Part shown: in pieces, positions 45,376-54,706 of the stretch | Layout: the number at the start of each line of letters is the position of its first letter | Numbering within the stretch: the first letter of the stretch is position 1 | DNA from: Sinomicrobium soli | GTDB lineage: Bacteria > Bacteroidota > Bacteroidia > Flavobacteriales > Flavobacteriaceae | DNA: 64,000 nt | Direction of reading: 5' to 3' | NCBI RefSeq assembly: GCF_003285545.1 | Contig: NZ_QLNV01000016.1 | Span: forward strand, 1-64,000 | Translations under genes and position numbers: made by a program | The notes under the pieces: model-generated | The model's database searches: none | The model's input: the letters and a program-made list of their open reading frames with translations, nothing else | Told to the model about the DNA's origin: nothing

Positions 45376-46170
45376 ATGATGCATCGTAGAAATTCGTTTA
45401 CCGTAATCACGGGGGCCAGCCAGGGTCTTGGCAAGGCCCTGGCCGAAGAATGTGCCCGGAGAAGACACAACCTGATACTCATATCCCTCCCCGGGGAGAA
45501 CATAGGGCATGTTGCACGGACCCTCACCAGGCAACATACCGTGGAGGTCATCTGCCATGAGACCGACCTTACCAAGGAGGAAAATATCTCCAGGACCGTT
45601 TCGGATATCCGGAAGTACAATGTAAACGTGCTGATCAATAATGCCGGGATAGGCGGAACAAAGAAATTCATGGATGCCGATCTTACCTATATCGATGAGA
45701 TCCTGCTGCTCAATATGCGGTCGATGGTGATGCTCACGCATAAATTACTCCCTGTACTGCAAAAGCAGAAGCAGTCGTATATCCTGAATATCTCCAGCCT
45801 GGCAGCCTTTTCCCCCATGCCCTACAAAACCGTATACCCCGCAACAAAAGCCTTTGTCTATTCCTTTTCCCGCGGACTGAATGCGGAACTCAAAGACCAC
45901 AATATCCACGTAGCCGTAGCACACCCGGGAGGGATGGCCACCAACCGCGACACCTCCAGGAGAATAAGCTCGCACGGAAAATTTATCCGGTCTTCCATAC
46001 TTTCCGCCGAAACGACAGCCAGTATCTGTATGGACAAACTGCTGCATAAGGAAAACATTATTATCCCGGGAAAAATGAACAGGTTCAGTTCCTTTTTACA
46101 ACGGTTTATCCCTGTGGATCTCCAGCTCAGGATCTTCAGCAGTAAACTGCAACGCGAATTACAGCAATAA
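45376..46170 (+). CDS. Short-chain dehydrogenase/reductase
   Basis: A 264-aa classical SDR. The NAD(P) motif is TGASQGLG (12-19), then NNAG (88-91), catalytic Ser140/141 in NISSLAAF, and Tyr154 and Lys158 in YPATK. The C-terminal basic segment is longer than in most ketoacyl reductases. Its stop is 3 bp before the start of the following extended-SDR gene, so the two are cotranscribed and may act in one pathway, such as lipid or polyketide-like reduction (speculative). Confidence 0.92.
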   Translation: MMHRRNSFTVITGASQGLGKALAEECARRRHNLILISLPGENIGHVARTLTRQHTVEVICHETDLTKEENISRTVSDIRKYNVNVLINNAGIGGTKKFMDADLTYIDEILLLNMRSMVMLTHKLLPVLQKQKQSYILNISSLAAFSPMPYKTVYPATKAFVYSFSRGLNAELKDHNIHVAVAHPGGMATNRDTSRRISSHGKFIRSSILSAETTASICMDKLLHKENIIIPGKMNRFSSFLQRFIPVDLQLRIFSSKLQRELQQ

Positions 46171-46173
46171 GAC

Positions 46174-47166
46174 ATGGCACATACCGTACTGGTGACCGGA
46201 GCCAACGGCTTCCTCGGCAATCATATCGTAAGGGTCCTTCTGCAGCAAGGCTTCCGGGTCATTGCCATGGTCCGCCCCCACAGCGACATACGGAGCCTTG
46301 AGGGAGTGGATTGTACCATAGAGAGAGGTCAGCTGGACGACCCGGAAGATATAGACAGGATGGTCTGCAAATCGGACTATATCATTCATTGCGCCTCGAT
46401 GACCTCCCCGCACAGCACAGACCTCAACCTCTATAAGAAAGTCAATGTTCACACCACCCGTTTACTGGCTGAAGCCGGTGAGCGGTACGGTATAAAACGT
46501 TTTGTACTGGTGAGTACGGCCAACTGTTTTACCAACGGTTCGCTGGAACAGCCGGGTACCGAAGCTTCGGGTTTTATGCCCTGGCTGCGCCATTCCGGCT
46601 ATGCCTACAGCAAACACCTGGCCCAGGAATACATACTCGGCAAAAGCAGAAGGGAAAACTTCCCCGCCATTGTAGTAGCTCCCACTTTCCTGGTAGGCCC
46701 TTACGACACCAGGCCGTCCAGCGGGGCGCTGTTGCTGTACGCCCTGAAAAACCGGTTGCTGTTCTGCCCCCGCGGAGGCAAGAGCTTTGCCGACGTCCGG
46801 GCAGTGGCAGTGGCCACCGCAAACGCCCTGAGCATGGGACGGACAGGTGAATGCTACCTGCTTTCCGGCGAAAACCTCGACTACGCTACCTATTTCAGAA
46901 AAATAGCTTCCATTACAGGGAAACGAAAAAGCATGCTACCCCTGCCGGAACAACTGCAAGGTTTGTTCGGCCTGGCCTGCCGCGTTGTTCCCTACCGGAA
47001 GATACGCCTGCTGAAAACCCATATGAGAATGCTGTCGCTCGACAATTATTTCAGCAATCACAAGGCAAAGACCGAACTGCAGATGCCGGACACCGATATC
47101 GACAAGGCCATAACCGATGCCATTACCTGGTTCGAAAAGGAGGGATACCTGAAAGGGACAGGATAA
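46174..47166 (+). CDS. NAD-dependent epimerase/dehydratase (extended SDR)
   Basis: A 330-aa extended SDR: Rossmann motif TGANGFLG (8-15), Ser114 in VLVSTAN, and the catalytic pair Tyr143 and Lys147 in YAYSK. The PTFLVGPYDTRPS segment and the FADVRAVAVATANAL region resemble dihydroflavonol-4-reductase/HpnA-like members that act on sugar nucleotides, steroids or hopanoid precursors. It forms a two-gene unit with the preceding SDR and is convergent with the TlpA-like gene (7-bp gap). Confidence 0.9.
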   Translation: MAHTVLVTGANGFLGNHIVRVLLQQGFRVIAMVRPHSDIRSLEGVDCTIERGQLDDPEDIDRMVCKSDYIIHCASMTSPHSTDLNLYKKVNVHTTRLLAEAGERYGIKRFVLVSTANCFTNGSLEQPGTEASGFMPWLRHSGYAYSKHLAQEYILGKSRRENFPAIVVAPTFLVGPYDTRPSSGALLLYALKNRLLFCPRGGKSFADVRAVAVATANALSMGRTGECYLLSGENLDYATYFRKIASITGKRKSMLPLPEQLQGLFGLACRVVPYRKIRLLKTHMRMLSLDNYFSNHKAKTELQMPDTDIDKAITDAITWFEKEGYLKGTG

Positions 47167-47173
47167 GAGTGGT

Positions 47174-48538
47174 TCAGATATCCAGCCCGTCAAAGATATC
47201 CTGCAGCTTGCCCGAAGAGGGTACGGGCGCATTGTAATCCACTATATGGCCTTCCGGGTCGAGAATGATAAAACGGGGCACCTCCCGGATCAGGTATTCC
47301 TTTACAAAAGAGGATTCCCAGTCCTTGTCCGCAAGCAACTGTATACCTCCCAGTTTTTTATCCCTGATCATTTTTTTCCACTTGTCCCGGTCCTTATGTT
47401 TGTCGATCGAAATACTGACAAACCGGATATTTTTCCCGTGGTACCTGGTTTCCAGCTCCTGCAGATAGGGGATCTCCTTCCTGCACGGCCCGCACCAGGT
47501 GGCCCATACATCGATCAGAAGGTAAGACCCTGCCAGGTCGCTGAGCGAGGTAGTCCCTCCTTTATAGTTTTCATAGTCCCGGAAACCGGGAGAAGGTGAT
47601 CCTTTGGCCACCTTGTCCAACACGGTATAACTATCGGTAATTTCCTTGTTGTATGCCGGATCGGTAGATGTTTTGAGGAACAGGCTGTAAAACGTCTGAA
47701 GGTCGCCGGTATATGCGATACCATACCTCGCGTGGTTATAGGCCAGGCTGTTCCTTATGGTATCGTTTGTGATCCCGGAAATTTCCTTGAGATAGGCTAT
47801 ATCGCCGTCCAGTCCCGACTGCCGGACAGCCTGCTCCGCATTCCGCCGGTAATGCTCTTCCAGCATACGCCTGTACCCGGGAGAGAACAAATAGTCCATG
47901 GCACGGTCGAAGGTCAGGGTATCTTCCAGGTTCCGTATTTTTTCCCGGAGCCCGCCAAGCTTGTGAAGGGTATCGAGTTTTTCGAGCCTTTTCAGGTCCA
48001 GGAGATATCCGTATCCGATATTTCTTCGCTCCAGTGTCCTGAACGCAGAAGACAGTCCGCCATACCCGTCCAGGAACCGGAGTTCCTTTTCCTGCTGTGC
48101 TTCAATCAGACCCGGCACGGAGTCGCTGAGCCGGGTCATGGCCTTTTGCACCCGTTCCATGGAGGAACGCTGTGCCCTGATCCTGTTGTATACATAAGCG
48201 TTTTCTTTACTTCCCGTCCCCTCATAGGTCAGTGACTTACCAAACTGCCCGGTATCAAAGGTGATACGGAGGTCATAGCCATTTTCCAGGTAAGTCCTCC
48301 AGAACAGCTTGCCGTAGGAAAAAAGGTAGGACCCCGGCATCAGCTGAAGGGTATCCCTGAAACGGCCCGAGGCATCTACCCTCAGGGTATCCCTGTAATA
48401 ATCGTTTCCAACAATAGTCAGGACGGAATCGTTGTGATTCCGGATACTCCCGGATATAATGGCAGCCTGATGGTCGGTTTTCGGGGCACAGCTGCATACC
48501 AGCATAAGCGCCCCCATAGCTAAAAGAAATTTGGTCAT
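47174..48538 (-). CDS. TlpA-like thioredoxin-domain lipoprotein
   Basis: A 454-aa exported lipoprotein (LVCSC, Cys17). The N-terminal third is beta-rich, like DUF4369-type segments, followed by a helical middle region. The C-terminal third is a TlpA/ResA-type thioredoxin domain with WATWCGPCRKEIP (~342-354) and a conserved cis-Pro region REVPRFIILDPEG. It would carry out thiol-disulfide exchange in the periplasm. It is the last gene of the fecR-susC-susD-trx operon, 94 bp after the other thioredoxin gene. Confidence 0.9.
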   Translation of the reverse strand: MTKFLLAMGALMLVCSCAPKTDHQAAIISGSIRNHNDSVLTIVGNDYYRDTLRVDASGRFRDTLQLMPGSYLFSYGKLFWRTYLENGYDLRITFDTGQFGKSLTYEGTGSKENAYVYNRIRAQRSSMERVQKAMTRLSDSVPGLIEAQQEKELRFLDGYGGLSSAFRTLERRNIGYGYLLDLKRLEKLDTLHKLGGLREKIRNLEDTLTFDRAMDYLFSPGYRRMLEEHYRRNAEQAVRQSGLDGDIAYLKEISGITNDTIRNSLAYNHARYGIAYTGDLQTFYSLFLKTSTDPAYNKEITDSYTVLDKVAKGSPSPGFRDYENYKGGTTSLSDLAGSYLLIDVWATWCGPCRKEIPYLQELETRYHGKNIRFVSISIDKHKDRDKWKKMIRDKKLGGIQLLADKDWESSFVKEYLIREVPRFIILDPEGHIVDYNAPVPSSGKLQDIFDGLDI

Positions 48539-48632
48539 CGTGATAAGTTTTCAGGAAAAACGGAAGCCATCTTCCCGGGGTCGGGGGAAGACAGCCCCGT
48601 CAATAAACAGCTAAATCAATATATTGCAGAAC

Positions 48633-49844
48633 CTACTTCAACCCCCTGATCTCTTCGAGGTTCTGTACGGCGCGTTTCTTTACCTTGCTACTGATAGTAT
48701 CGGCCATGGCCACAGCTTTTTCACCTGCCTTAATGGCTTCTTCCCGCTCTCCGGTATGCCCCAGTATCTGTGCATAGGTGCTTACGATCCCGTAATTGTC
48801 GGGGGCCATGGAATAAGCGATCCTGATCAGTTTGTTTGCCTGCTCCATCATCGCCTTGTTGTCTTTATGGGAATTGAGCACCGACCGGGCAATAAAGGCA
48901 ATGGACTCTTCATCGTCCCGGAGCTGCCCGTTCACATATTCGTCCGAAGCCGACACAAATGCTTTTTCATCGGTATTCTGCAGGTAAAACTGGCAATGTG
49001 AAAGGGCGATGTCCCTCGGGGAGGCATGTAAGGCCTTCAGGGAATCCAGGTAACGGAAAAAGTTTTCTTTTTCATTATTCCTCGAATACTGGTACAGCTT
49101 ACGCTGTACGGCCCTGCGATACACTCCGGATACGGCGTCCTCCCCGTATTCCTTTTCAAAATGGGCCCTGTGCCGGTCCAGGAACCCGAATAGTTCAGAA
49201 TTGTCGTCATACACAAAACTGCTGATCAGTTTCCAGCCCGATGCGGAGCGCAGCCACTGCTCATCTGCTTTCTCCATGATCTCCGACAATACCTTGTCTG
49301 CCGCGGGGTCCCTGAACTCGTTCAGCTGTGTGGCATAAGCAGTCAGTTCGTCGAGGTTCATATTGCCCTCCTTATACTTCCCGGCAAGCGTCCCGAAGGC
49401 CTTTTCCGGGTCCAGGGCTTTTTCAGCCTCCCCGATAAAGGCTTCTGCCTCCATTCTGGACTTGGCCAGATGGATCAGTTCCCCCCTGCCGTTTACGAAC
49501 AGGTAGGTAGGATAGGAATTTACCTGATAGCGCTTTCCCAGTTCAGGGCCTTCCCCTTTTTCCATATCAATCTTGTAACTGATAAAGTTATCGTTGTAAA
49601 AAGTATATACCTCTTCCTTGACAAAAACGTGCTTTTCCATCCATTTACAGGGGGCACACCAGGAAGTATAACAATCGATAAAAATAAGCTTGTCCTCTTC
49701 TGCTCCCCTGTCGAGCATCTCCTGAAAGGTCCCTTCCGCAAAATCGATCCCTTCGGAAGCGGGGTCACTTTTTTCTGTTTTCGTTTTACAGGCCAGAAAC
49801 AGGCATAATCCGAGTATTCCGGCAACGATTCGTAAATTTTTCAT
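48633..49844 (-). CDS. Thioredoxin-family lipoprotein with helical tail
   Basis: A 403-aa lipoprotein (LFLAC, Cys19). The N-terminal thioredoxin domain has SWCAPCKWME with Cys63 and Cys66 and the cis-Pro in NSYPTYLFVN. The remaining ~230 residues are helical, TPR-like (DNYGIVSTYAQILGHTG). It lies 25 bp after susD in the same operon. Such thioredoxin-TPR proteins are often found beside SusCD systems; the target is unknown. Confidence 0.9.
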   Translation of the reverse strand: MKNLRIVAGILGLCLFLACKTKTEKSDPASEGIDFAEGTFQEMLDRGAEEDKLIFIDCYTSWCAPCKWMEKHVFVKEEVYTFYNDNFISYKIDMEKGEGPELGKRYQVNSYPTYLFVNGRGELIHLAKSRMEAEAFIGEAEKALDPEKAFGTLAGKYKEGNMNLDELTAYATQLNEFRDPAADKVLSEIMEKADEQWLRSASGWKLISSFVYDDNSELFGFLDRHRAHFEKEYGEDAVSGVYRRAVQRKLYQYSRNNEKENFFRYLDSLKALHASPRDIALSHCQFYLQNTDEKAFVSASDEYVNGQLRDDEESIAFIARSVLNSHKDNKAMMEQANKLIRIAYSMAPDNYGIVSTYAQILGHTGEREEAIKAGEKAVAMADTISSKVKKRAVQNLEEIRGLK

Positions 49845-49869
49845 GTTTGTTTTTTTATATCACCCGGGA

Positions 49870-51246
49870 TCAGTAGCCCGGATTCTGCTTGACAATATTT
49901 TCCGACAGCTCCACCGTCTGTATGGGCAACGGCAGGATAAGACGCGTTTCGGAAGACAGCTCCTTATAATCGTCGATATCGATATCCCCTTCCTTGTGGT
50001 AGCGCACCAGGTCGAACCATTCCTCTCCGCTTTCCGCGCCCAGTTCGAGGATCTTTTCCACACGAATGGCGCCCAGCAGCTCATTGTAGTCGCCGGTAGT
50101 GACCAGCGGATTGTTACTTCTCTCCCTGATGGCGTTAAGTGCAGACCTGGAAGCTTCCGGGTCTTTTGTAGCACGCAATGCGGCTTCGGCATAGATCAGG
50201 TAGACCTCGCCAAGGCGTATAAAATATTCCGTATCGGCCGTAAGGGGCTCTCCTCCGTATGTTGCCCCGTTAAACTTGTTGTTCCTGATGCTTCCCGTTT
50301 CTGTTACGGCAATGGCCGCATCGTGGCGGGCATCTGTTTCCATCAGGGCCACATATTCGTCGGAAAGGCCGAAATACGACCGGAGCATAAACGCCTTGTT
50401 GTTGCGGTTATTGAGGTTGTCGAAAGGGGTCTGGAAGATCACTTCTTCCGTATTTTCGATCTTTTTGATAAAAATATCCGCATACGGGTCTTCCAGCCGG
50501 CGTTCCCCGGAACTGATGACCTCTTCTGCCAGTGTTGCCGCGGCAGCATAGTCCTTCTTGTAGAGCAGCACCTTGCTTTTCAGTGCCTTTGCCGCAATTC
50601 CGGAAACGTAGAACGTATTTGTAAATGCGGGAGCGTGCGCAATGGCATAGTCCAGGTCTTCCAGGATAAGGCTGTAAACTTCGGCCACACCGGCACGTGG
50701 CTGCGGGTCTGCATTGCTGATGGGCTCCTCTTTCAGTACAATCCCGTATCCGGAATCCGGGTCGAAAAACTCGCCCCACAGCCTCAGCAGGTAAAAGTGT
50801 GACTGGGCCCTTAAAAACCGGGCTTCAGCAATGATCTCTTCCTTACGGGGATCATCGGTATGGAGCGCCGATGTTTTTGAGATCACATGATTGGCATTGT
50901 TGATCAGGAAATACATCCTGGAATACATGGATTCCAGGTAATAATCGTCCGGATTCACGTCATTGATGTAAAAGGCATTTTCCGAAGTACCTCCCCATGT
51001 GCCGGGTTGCATCGTGGTACCCATCATAGAGGTCATGGCAGGCATGTATACGATATAGTCCAGACCGTCGGTAAGGCTTCCGTAAACCCCGTACAGCACC
51101 GTCTGTGCCTGGTCTATATTCGTAATGACCTTGTCTTCCGAAACCTGGTATACCGGGTCTACGTCGGTGACATCCGTAACCTCGCAGGAAGAAGCCAGGA
51201 TCGCAGCGGCCAGTACTGTGTATATATTTGTATAAAATCGTTTCAT
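49870..51246 (-). CDS. SusD/RagB-like lipoprotein (FecR-controlled locus)
   Basis: A 458-aa SusD-family lipoprotein, start taken at 51246 (MKRFYTNIYTVLAAAILASSC, Cys21); three upstream codons are possible. Family helices include RFLRAQSHFYLLRLWGEFF, and the C-terminus has LILPLPIQTVELSENIVKQNPGY-type residues. It starts 5 bp after the susC stop. The partner of this pair and the absence of glycosidases suggest a non-starch ligand, possibly peptide or protein derived (inference). Confidence 0.92.
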   Translation of the reverse strand: MKRFYTNIYTVLAAAILASSCEVTDVTDVDPVYQVSEDKVITNIDQAQTVLYGVYGSLTDGLDYIVYMPAMTSMMGTTMQPGTWGGTSENAFYINDVNPDDYYLESMYSRMYFLINNANHVISKTSALHTDDPRKEEIIAEARFLRAQSHFYLLRLWGEFFDPDSGYGIVLKEEPISNADPQPRAGVAEVYSLILEDLDYAIAHAPAFTNTFYVSGIAAKALKSKVLLYKKDYAAAATLAEEVISSGERRLEDPYADIFIKKIENTEEVIFQTPFDNLNNRNNKAFMLRSYFGLSDEYVALMETDARHDAAIAVTETGSIRNNKFNGATYGGEPLTADTEYFIRLGEVYLIYAEAALRATKDPEASRSALNAIRERSNNPLVTTGDYNELLGAIRVEKILELGAESGEEWFDLVRYHKEGDIDIDDYKELSSETRLILPLPIQTVELSENIVKQNPGY

Positions 51247-51251
51247 GATCA

Positions 51252-54200
51252 TCATAAGTTTAGATTTAACCCGAGTGTAAATGTTCTGACAGGAGGATAC
51301 GCAGCGCTGTCGTATCCCTGGCTAAAGTTGTTGGCTGCATTGTAATTGACCTCCGGGTCGAGCCCGCTGTACGGTGTGATCACAAAGACATTACTGGCCG
51401 AAAGGGAAACACTGGCCCTCTGGATAAACAGTTTCTTCAGCAGCGCAGGATTAAACTTATACGTCAGGTGTATGTTTTTCAGCTTGATGAAAGAAGCGTC
51501 TTCTATAAAGAAATCGGAATCCCTGTCGTTGCTGTTGGGGTTCCCGGCAACCACCCGGGGAATACTGCTGCCGGGATTGTCCGTACTCCACGCATTCCGT
51601 ATATCCGTCGAGTAATTGTACCCGTGTGACCCGAAGATAAGCAGGTCTCTCTTGTTGCTGTTGAACAGGTAATTGCCCACACTGAAGTTGAAAAGGGTGG
51701 AGAGTTCAAAATTCCCGAACCTGAAAATGTTGTTCCACCCCCCGAAAAAGTCGGGTTCCGCCTTACCGATCACGGTATTGTCGTCGGTACCGATAAAACC
51801 ATCTCCGTTTACATCGACATACCTGAAATCGCCAGGCGCAGTACCCCCGGTCTGATATACGCCCGTAGGAGAGGCTGCGTTAAGCGCCTCGATCTCTTCA
51901 CTGGTCCGGAAGATACCGGCCACCTTATACCCGGAAAAATAGCTGACCGGTTCCCCTTCGATCAGGTTCCTGTAATAACCGCCGTTCAGGCGCAGTACCT
52001 TACTGCTGATGGTAGAGACATTCAGTTCGGTAGTCCACTGGAACGCGCCTTCCCGGAACACGTCCACTCCCACCTGGAATTCAAAGCCCTTGTTCTGAAA
52101 ATCGCCGATATTGGCAAACTGGCTGGTACCGCCGGTTTCCAGGGTGACATCTCTGGACAGGATCTGATCGGATGTTTTCTTGTTGAAATACCCCAGGGTA
52201 CCGTTTACCCTCCTGTCGAACAGGGAGTAATCGACAGCCACATCGAGCTGGTTGGTAGTTTCCCAACGGATATCCGGGTTCGGGATGGTATTGGACACAA
52301 CGCCGTTGTGATTGTTGTAAAAACTCCCCGGGCTAAAAAAGGTAGCATACTGGAAATCGGTAAAATTGGCAGACCCGGTCTTCCCGTACGACACCCTCAG
52401 TTTCACATCGTCGGCAAAGGTTGCGTCTTCCATAAAATTCATTCGGGATATCCGCCATGCCACTGCTCCCGAAGGGAAGTATCCCCACCTGTTTTCCGGA
52501 CCGAACTTTGTCGACTTATCGGCACGCCCGGTAAAGGTCAGGTATAAGATATCGTCGTAGTTGTAATTGGCCCTCAGGAAATAAGACGAAAGCCCGCTGA
52601 TGGTCCCTCCGCTTTCAAGCGTCTGGCTCGAAGCGGCGCCGGGGGTTACCATGACAAAATCATCGGGAAAATTCGTAGCCGAGATATCCAGGTAATCGCT
52701 TTTGTTCTGGGTGTAGGAAACTCCCAGCACCGAATTGACACTGTGTTTGTCAAAACTTTTGTTATAGGTAAGAGTATTGTCAAAAATACGCGAGGTGAAA
52801 CCCGCTTCGCGCTGGTTTAAGGTTCCCTTACGGTTGTTCCTGATCTCGAACACATCGTAACTGGGGGTATAACGGGAGTTCTTGTTATCGCCTTTGGTAT
52901 ACGAGTACGTAGACCTGAACACCAGCCCGCCGGTCAGCTGGTATTCCCCGAACAGGGAGACCAGCAGGTTTTTCGAATCGACCCCGGAAGGATAGCGCAC
53001 CTTGGCATACGGATTAGACTGTACACTGTCGGTAGCCGCACCGTAATTCCCGTTTTCATCGTAGACGGGAATATCGGGACGGTAGCGAATGGTCTGGTAG
53101 TAAAACGTAGTATTGCTCCCCTTGTTCCTGGAATCGGTATAATTAAAATTGACCCCTACCCTCAACTTCTCCGAAGCCTTGGTTTCCAGCTTTGCCCTTA
53201 TGTTGTTTCTCCGGTAAGAGGTATTGTGAACAGGCCCCTTCTGATCGGTAATACCGGCAGAAACCGAATACAGGGTATTCCCGTTCATGGACCCGCCGTT
53301 CATATTCAGATAGTAATTCATGTTGACGGCGGTCTGGTCGGTAGCTTTCTGCCAGTCGGTATTTACATCCGGCCCGTAGGGATAGAGCTCATCGTCGGCA
53401 GGCACCTCTTCCCCGGCATTGGTATAGGCCGTTCTTACCAGCTCGTGGTACCCGTCGCTGCTGAGCATATCGTATTTATTCAGAAAGTCCGACACACTGG
53501 ACATCGTACTGAAACTAATACTGGGAACTGAAGAATAACTTCCCTTTTTGGTATTGATGATCACCACCCCGTTGGCCCCTCTCGACCCATAAATGGCCGT
53601 GGCCGAGGCATCTTTCAGGATATCGATGGTCTCTATGTCCTGCGGATTGATGGAAGCCAGGGGAGAAATGGAGTTGGAGAAACTCTCGGAGTAAAACGAG
53701 TTTCCCTGTCCCTGTCCCAGCTCAATAGGTACGCCGTCTATAACATATAAGGGTTCGTTGTTCCCCAGAACGGAAGTAATTCCGCGGATACGTATGGAAG
53801 CCGGGGCACCGGGGGCGCCCGAAGAAGGGACCACATACACCCCGGGAGCACGTCCTACAATGGCATTGTCAAAGTTTACCGGAGCCATTTTATTGAGCTC
53901 GGCAGCATCTATACTCGACACGGAGCCGGTAATGTCCTTTCTTTTCTGGCTTCCGTAGCCTACAAGCACTACCTCTTCCAGGGACTGGGTATCTTCTTTC
54001 AGGATAACATCTATAGACGTTCTGTCCCTGACCTGGGTAATAACGGTCTCCATGCCGATATAACTGAAAGACAGGCTCTGGTCTTTTAAAACCTTTATCT
54101 CGTACTGCCCGTCATAATCTGTAAACGCTCCCTTGCCGGTTTCCTTAACTACTATGGTTACCCCGGGAAGCGGGACCCCGTTTACATCGGTTACCGTTCC

Positions 54201-54620
54201 TGTTACGGTAATCCCTTGCTGTTCACCGGTCTCAGGGCCGGGTATTTCATCAGTTCTTGCGGGTTTGCGATAGATAATGATCTGTTTTCCCAATACCCTG
54301 TAATACAGATCGCTTTCGCCGAGTACCGTGTTGAGAATGGCCTCGATACTCACATCGCTGACCTTTATGCTTACCGGCGGAAGTGCGGTGATGTCTTCGG
54401 TCTTGTACAGCACCTTGAATGCAGACTGTTTTTCGATCTCATCGAATATTTCCCTGACCTGTACACCGTTCAGGCTGAGGGTAACGGTTGATTTCTGCGA
54501 ATAGGAACGCGCCTGGATCTGGAACAGGGAAATGGCAAACAACAGTAAAGAAAGCTTCATTTTCAGACTGATTTTGAGAATACCAGGACACACGAATTCC
54601 TTCGTAAGTGTTTTTTTCAT
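51252..54620 (-). CDS. SusC/RagA-like TonB receptor with STN domain
   Basis: A 1122-aa receptor. After a signal peptide (~21-41; LLLFAISLFQIQARSYSQ) it has an STN/secretin-TonB N-domain (~45-115, VREIFDEIEKQSAFKVLYK), which contacts FecR in trans-envelope signalling. A carboxypeptidase-regulatory-like domain (~133-215), the SusC signature LEEVVLVGYGSQKRKDI, a plug and a barrel ending LGLNLNL follow. The STN domain fits the neighbouring fecR and ECF sigma genes: ligand binding would release the sigma factor. It is in one operon with fecR before it and susD after it. Confidence 0.95.
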   Translation of the reverse strand: MKKTLTKEFVCPGILKISLKMKLSLLLFAISLFQIQARSYSQKSTVTLSLNGVQVREIFDEIEKQSAFKVLYKTEDITALPPVSIKVSDVSIEAILNTVLGESDLYYRVLGKQIIIYRKPARTDEIPGPETGEQQGITVTGTVTDVNGVPLPGVTIVVKETGKGAFTDYDGQYEIKVLKDQSLSFSYIGMETVITQVRDRTSIDVILKEDTQSLEEVVLVGYGSQKRKDITGSVSSIDAAELNKMAPVNFDNAIVGRAPGVYVVPSSGAPGAPASIRIRGITSVLGNNEPLYVIDGVPIELGQGQGNSFYSESFSNSISPLASINPQDIETIDILKDASATAIYGSRGANGVVIINTKKGSYSSVPSISFSTMSSVSDFLNKYDMLSSDGYHELVRTAYTNAGEEVPADDELYPYGPDVNTDWQKATDQTAVNMNYYLNMNGGSMNGNTLYSVSAGITDQKGPVHNTSYRRNNIRAKLETKASEKLRVGVNFNYTDSRNKGSNTTFYYQTIRYRPDIPVYDENGNYGAATDSVQSNPYAKVRYPSGVDSKNLLVSLFGEYQLTGGLVFRSTYSYTKGDNKNSRYTPSYDVFEIRNNRKGTLNQREAGFTSRIFDNTLTYNKSFDKHSVNSVLGVSYTQNKSDYLDISATNFPDDFVMVTPGAASSQTLESGGTISGLSSYFLRANYNYDDILYLTFTGRADKSTKFGPENRWGYFPSGAVAWRISRMNFMEDATFADDVKLRVSYGKTGSANFTDFQYATFFSPGSFYNNHNGVVSNTIPNPDIRWETTNQLDVAVDYSLFDRRVNGTLGYFNKKTSDQILSRDVTLETGGTSQFANIGDFQNKGFEFQVGVDVFREGAFQWTTELNVSTISSKVLRLNGGYYRNLIEGEPVSYFSGYKVAGIFRTSEEIEALNAASPTGVYQTGGTAPGDFRYVDVNGDGFIGTDDNTVIGKAEPDFFGGWNNIFRFGNFELSTLFNFSVGNYLFNSNKRDLLIFGSHGYNYSTDIRNAWSTDNPGSSIPRVVAGNPNSNDRDSDFFIEDASFIKLKNIHLTYKFNPALLKKLFIQRASVSLSASNVFVITPYSGLDPEVNYNAANNFSQGYDSAAYPPVRTFTLGLNLNL

Positions 54621-54670
54621 AATTTTGAAGAGGTTTAAATCTATTTTAATGTCAATTAAGGTAGTACGGG

Positions 54671-54692
54671 GGGAAACGTTGGCGCGTTTCCC
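54671..54692. other. Intercistronic hairpin between fecR and susC
   Basis: A perfect 8-bp stem gggaaacg (54671-54678) / cgtttccc (54685-54692) with a 6-nt loop lies 15 bp after the fecR stop. On the minus strand it has A residues before it but no T run after, so it is more likely an RNA-processing or stability structure than a terminator. Confidence 0.5.
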
Positions 54693-54706
54693 TTTTTAGT
54701 TGATGT

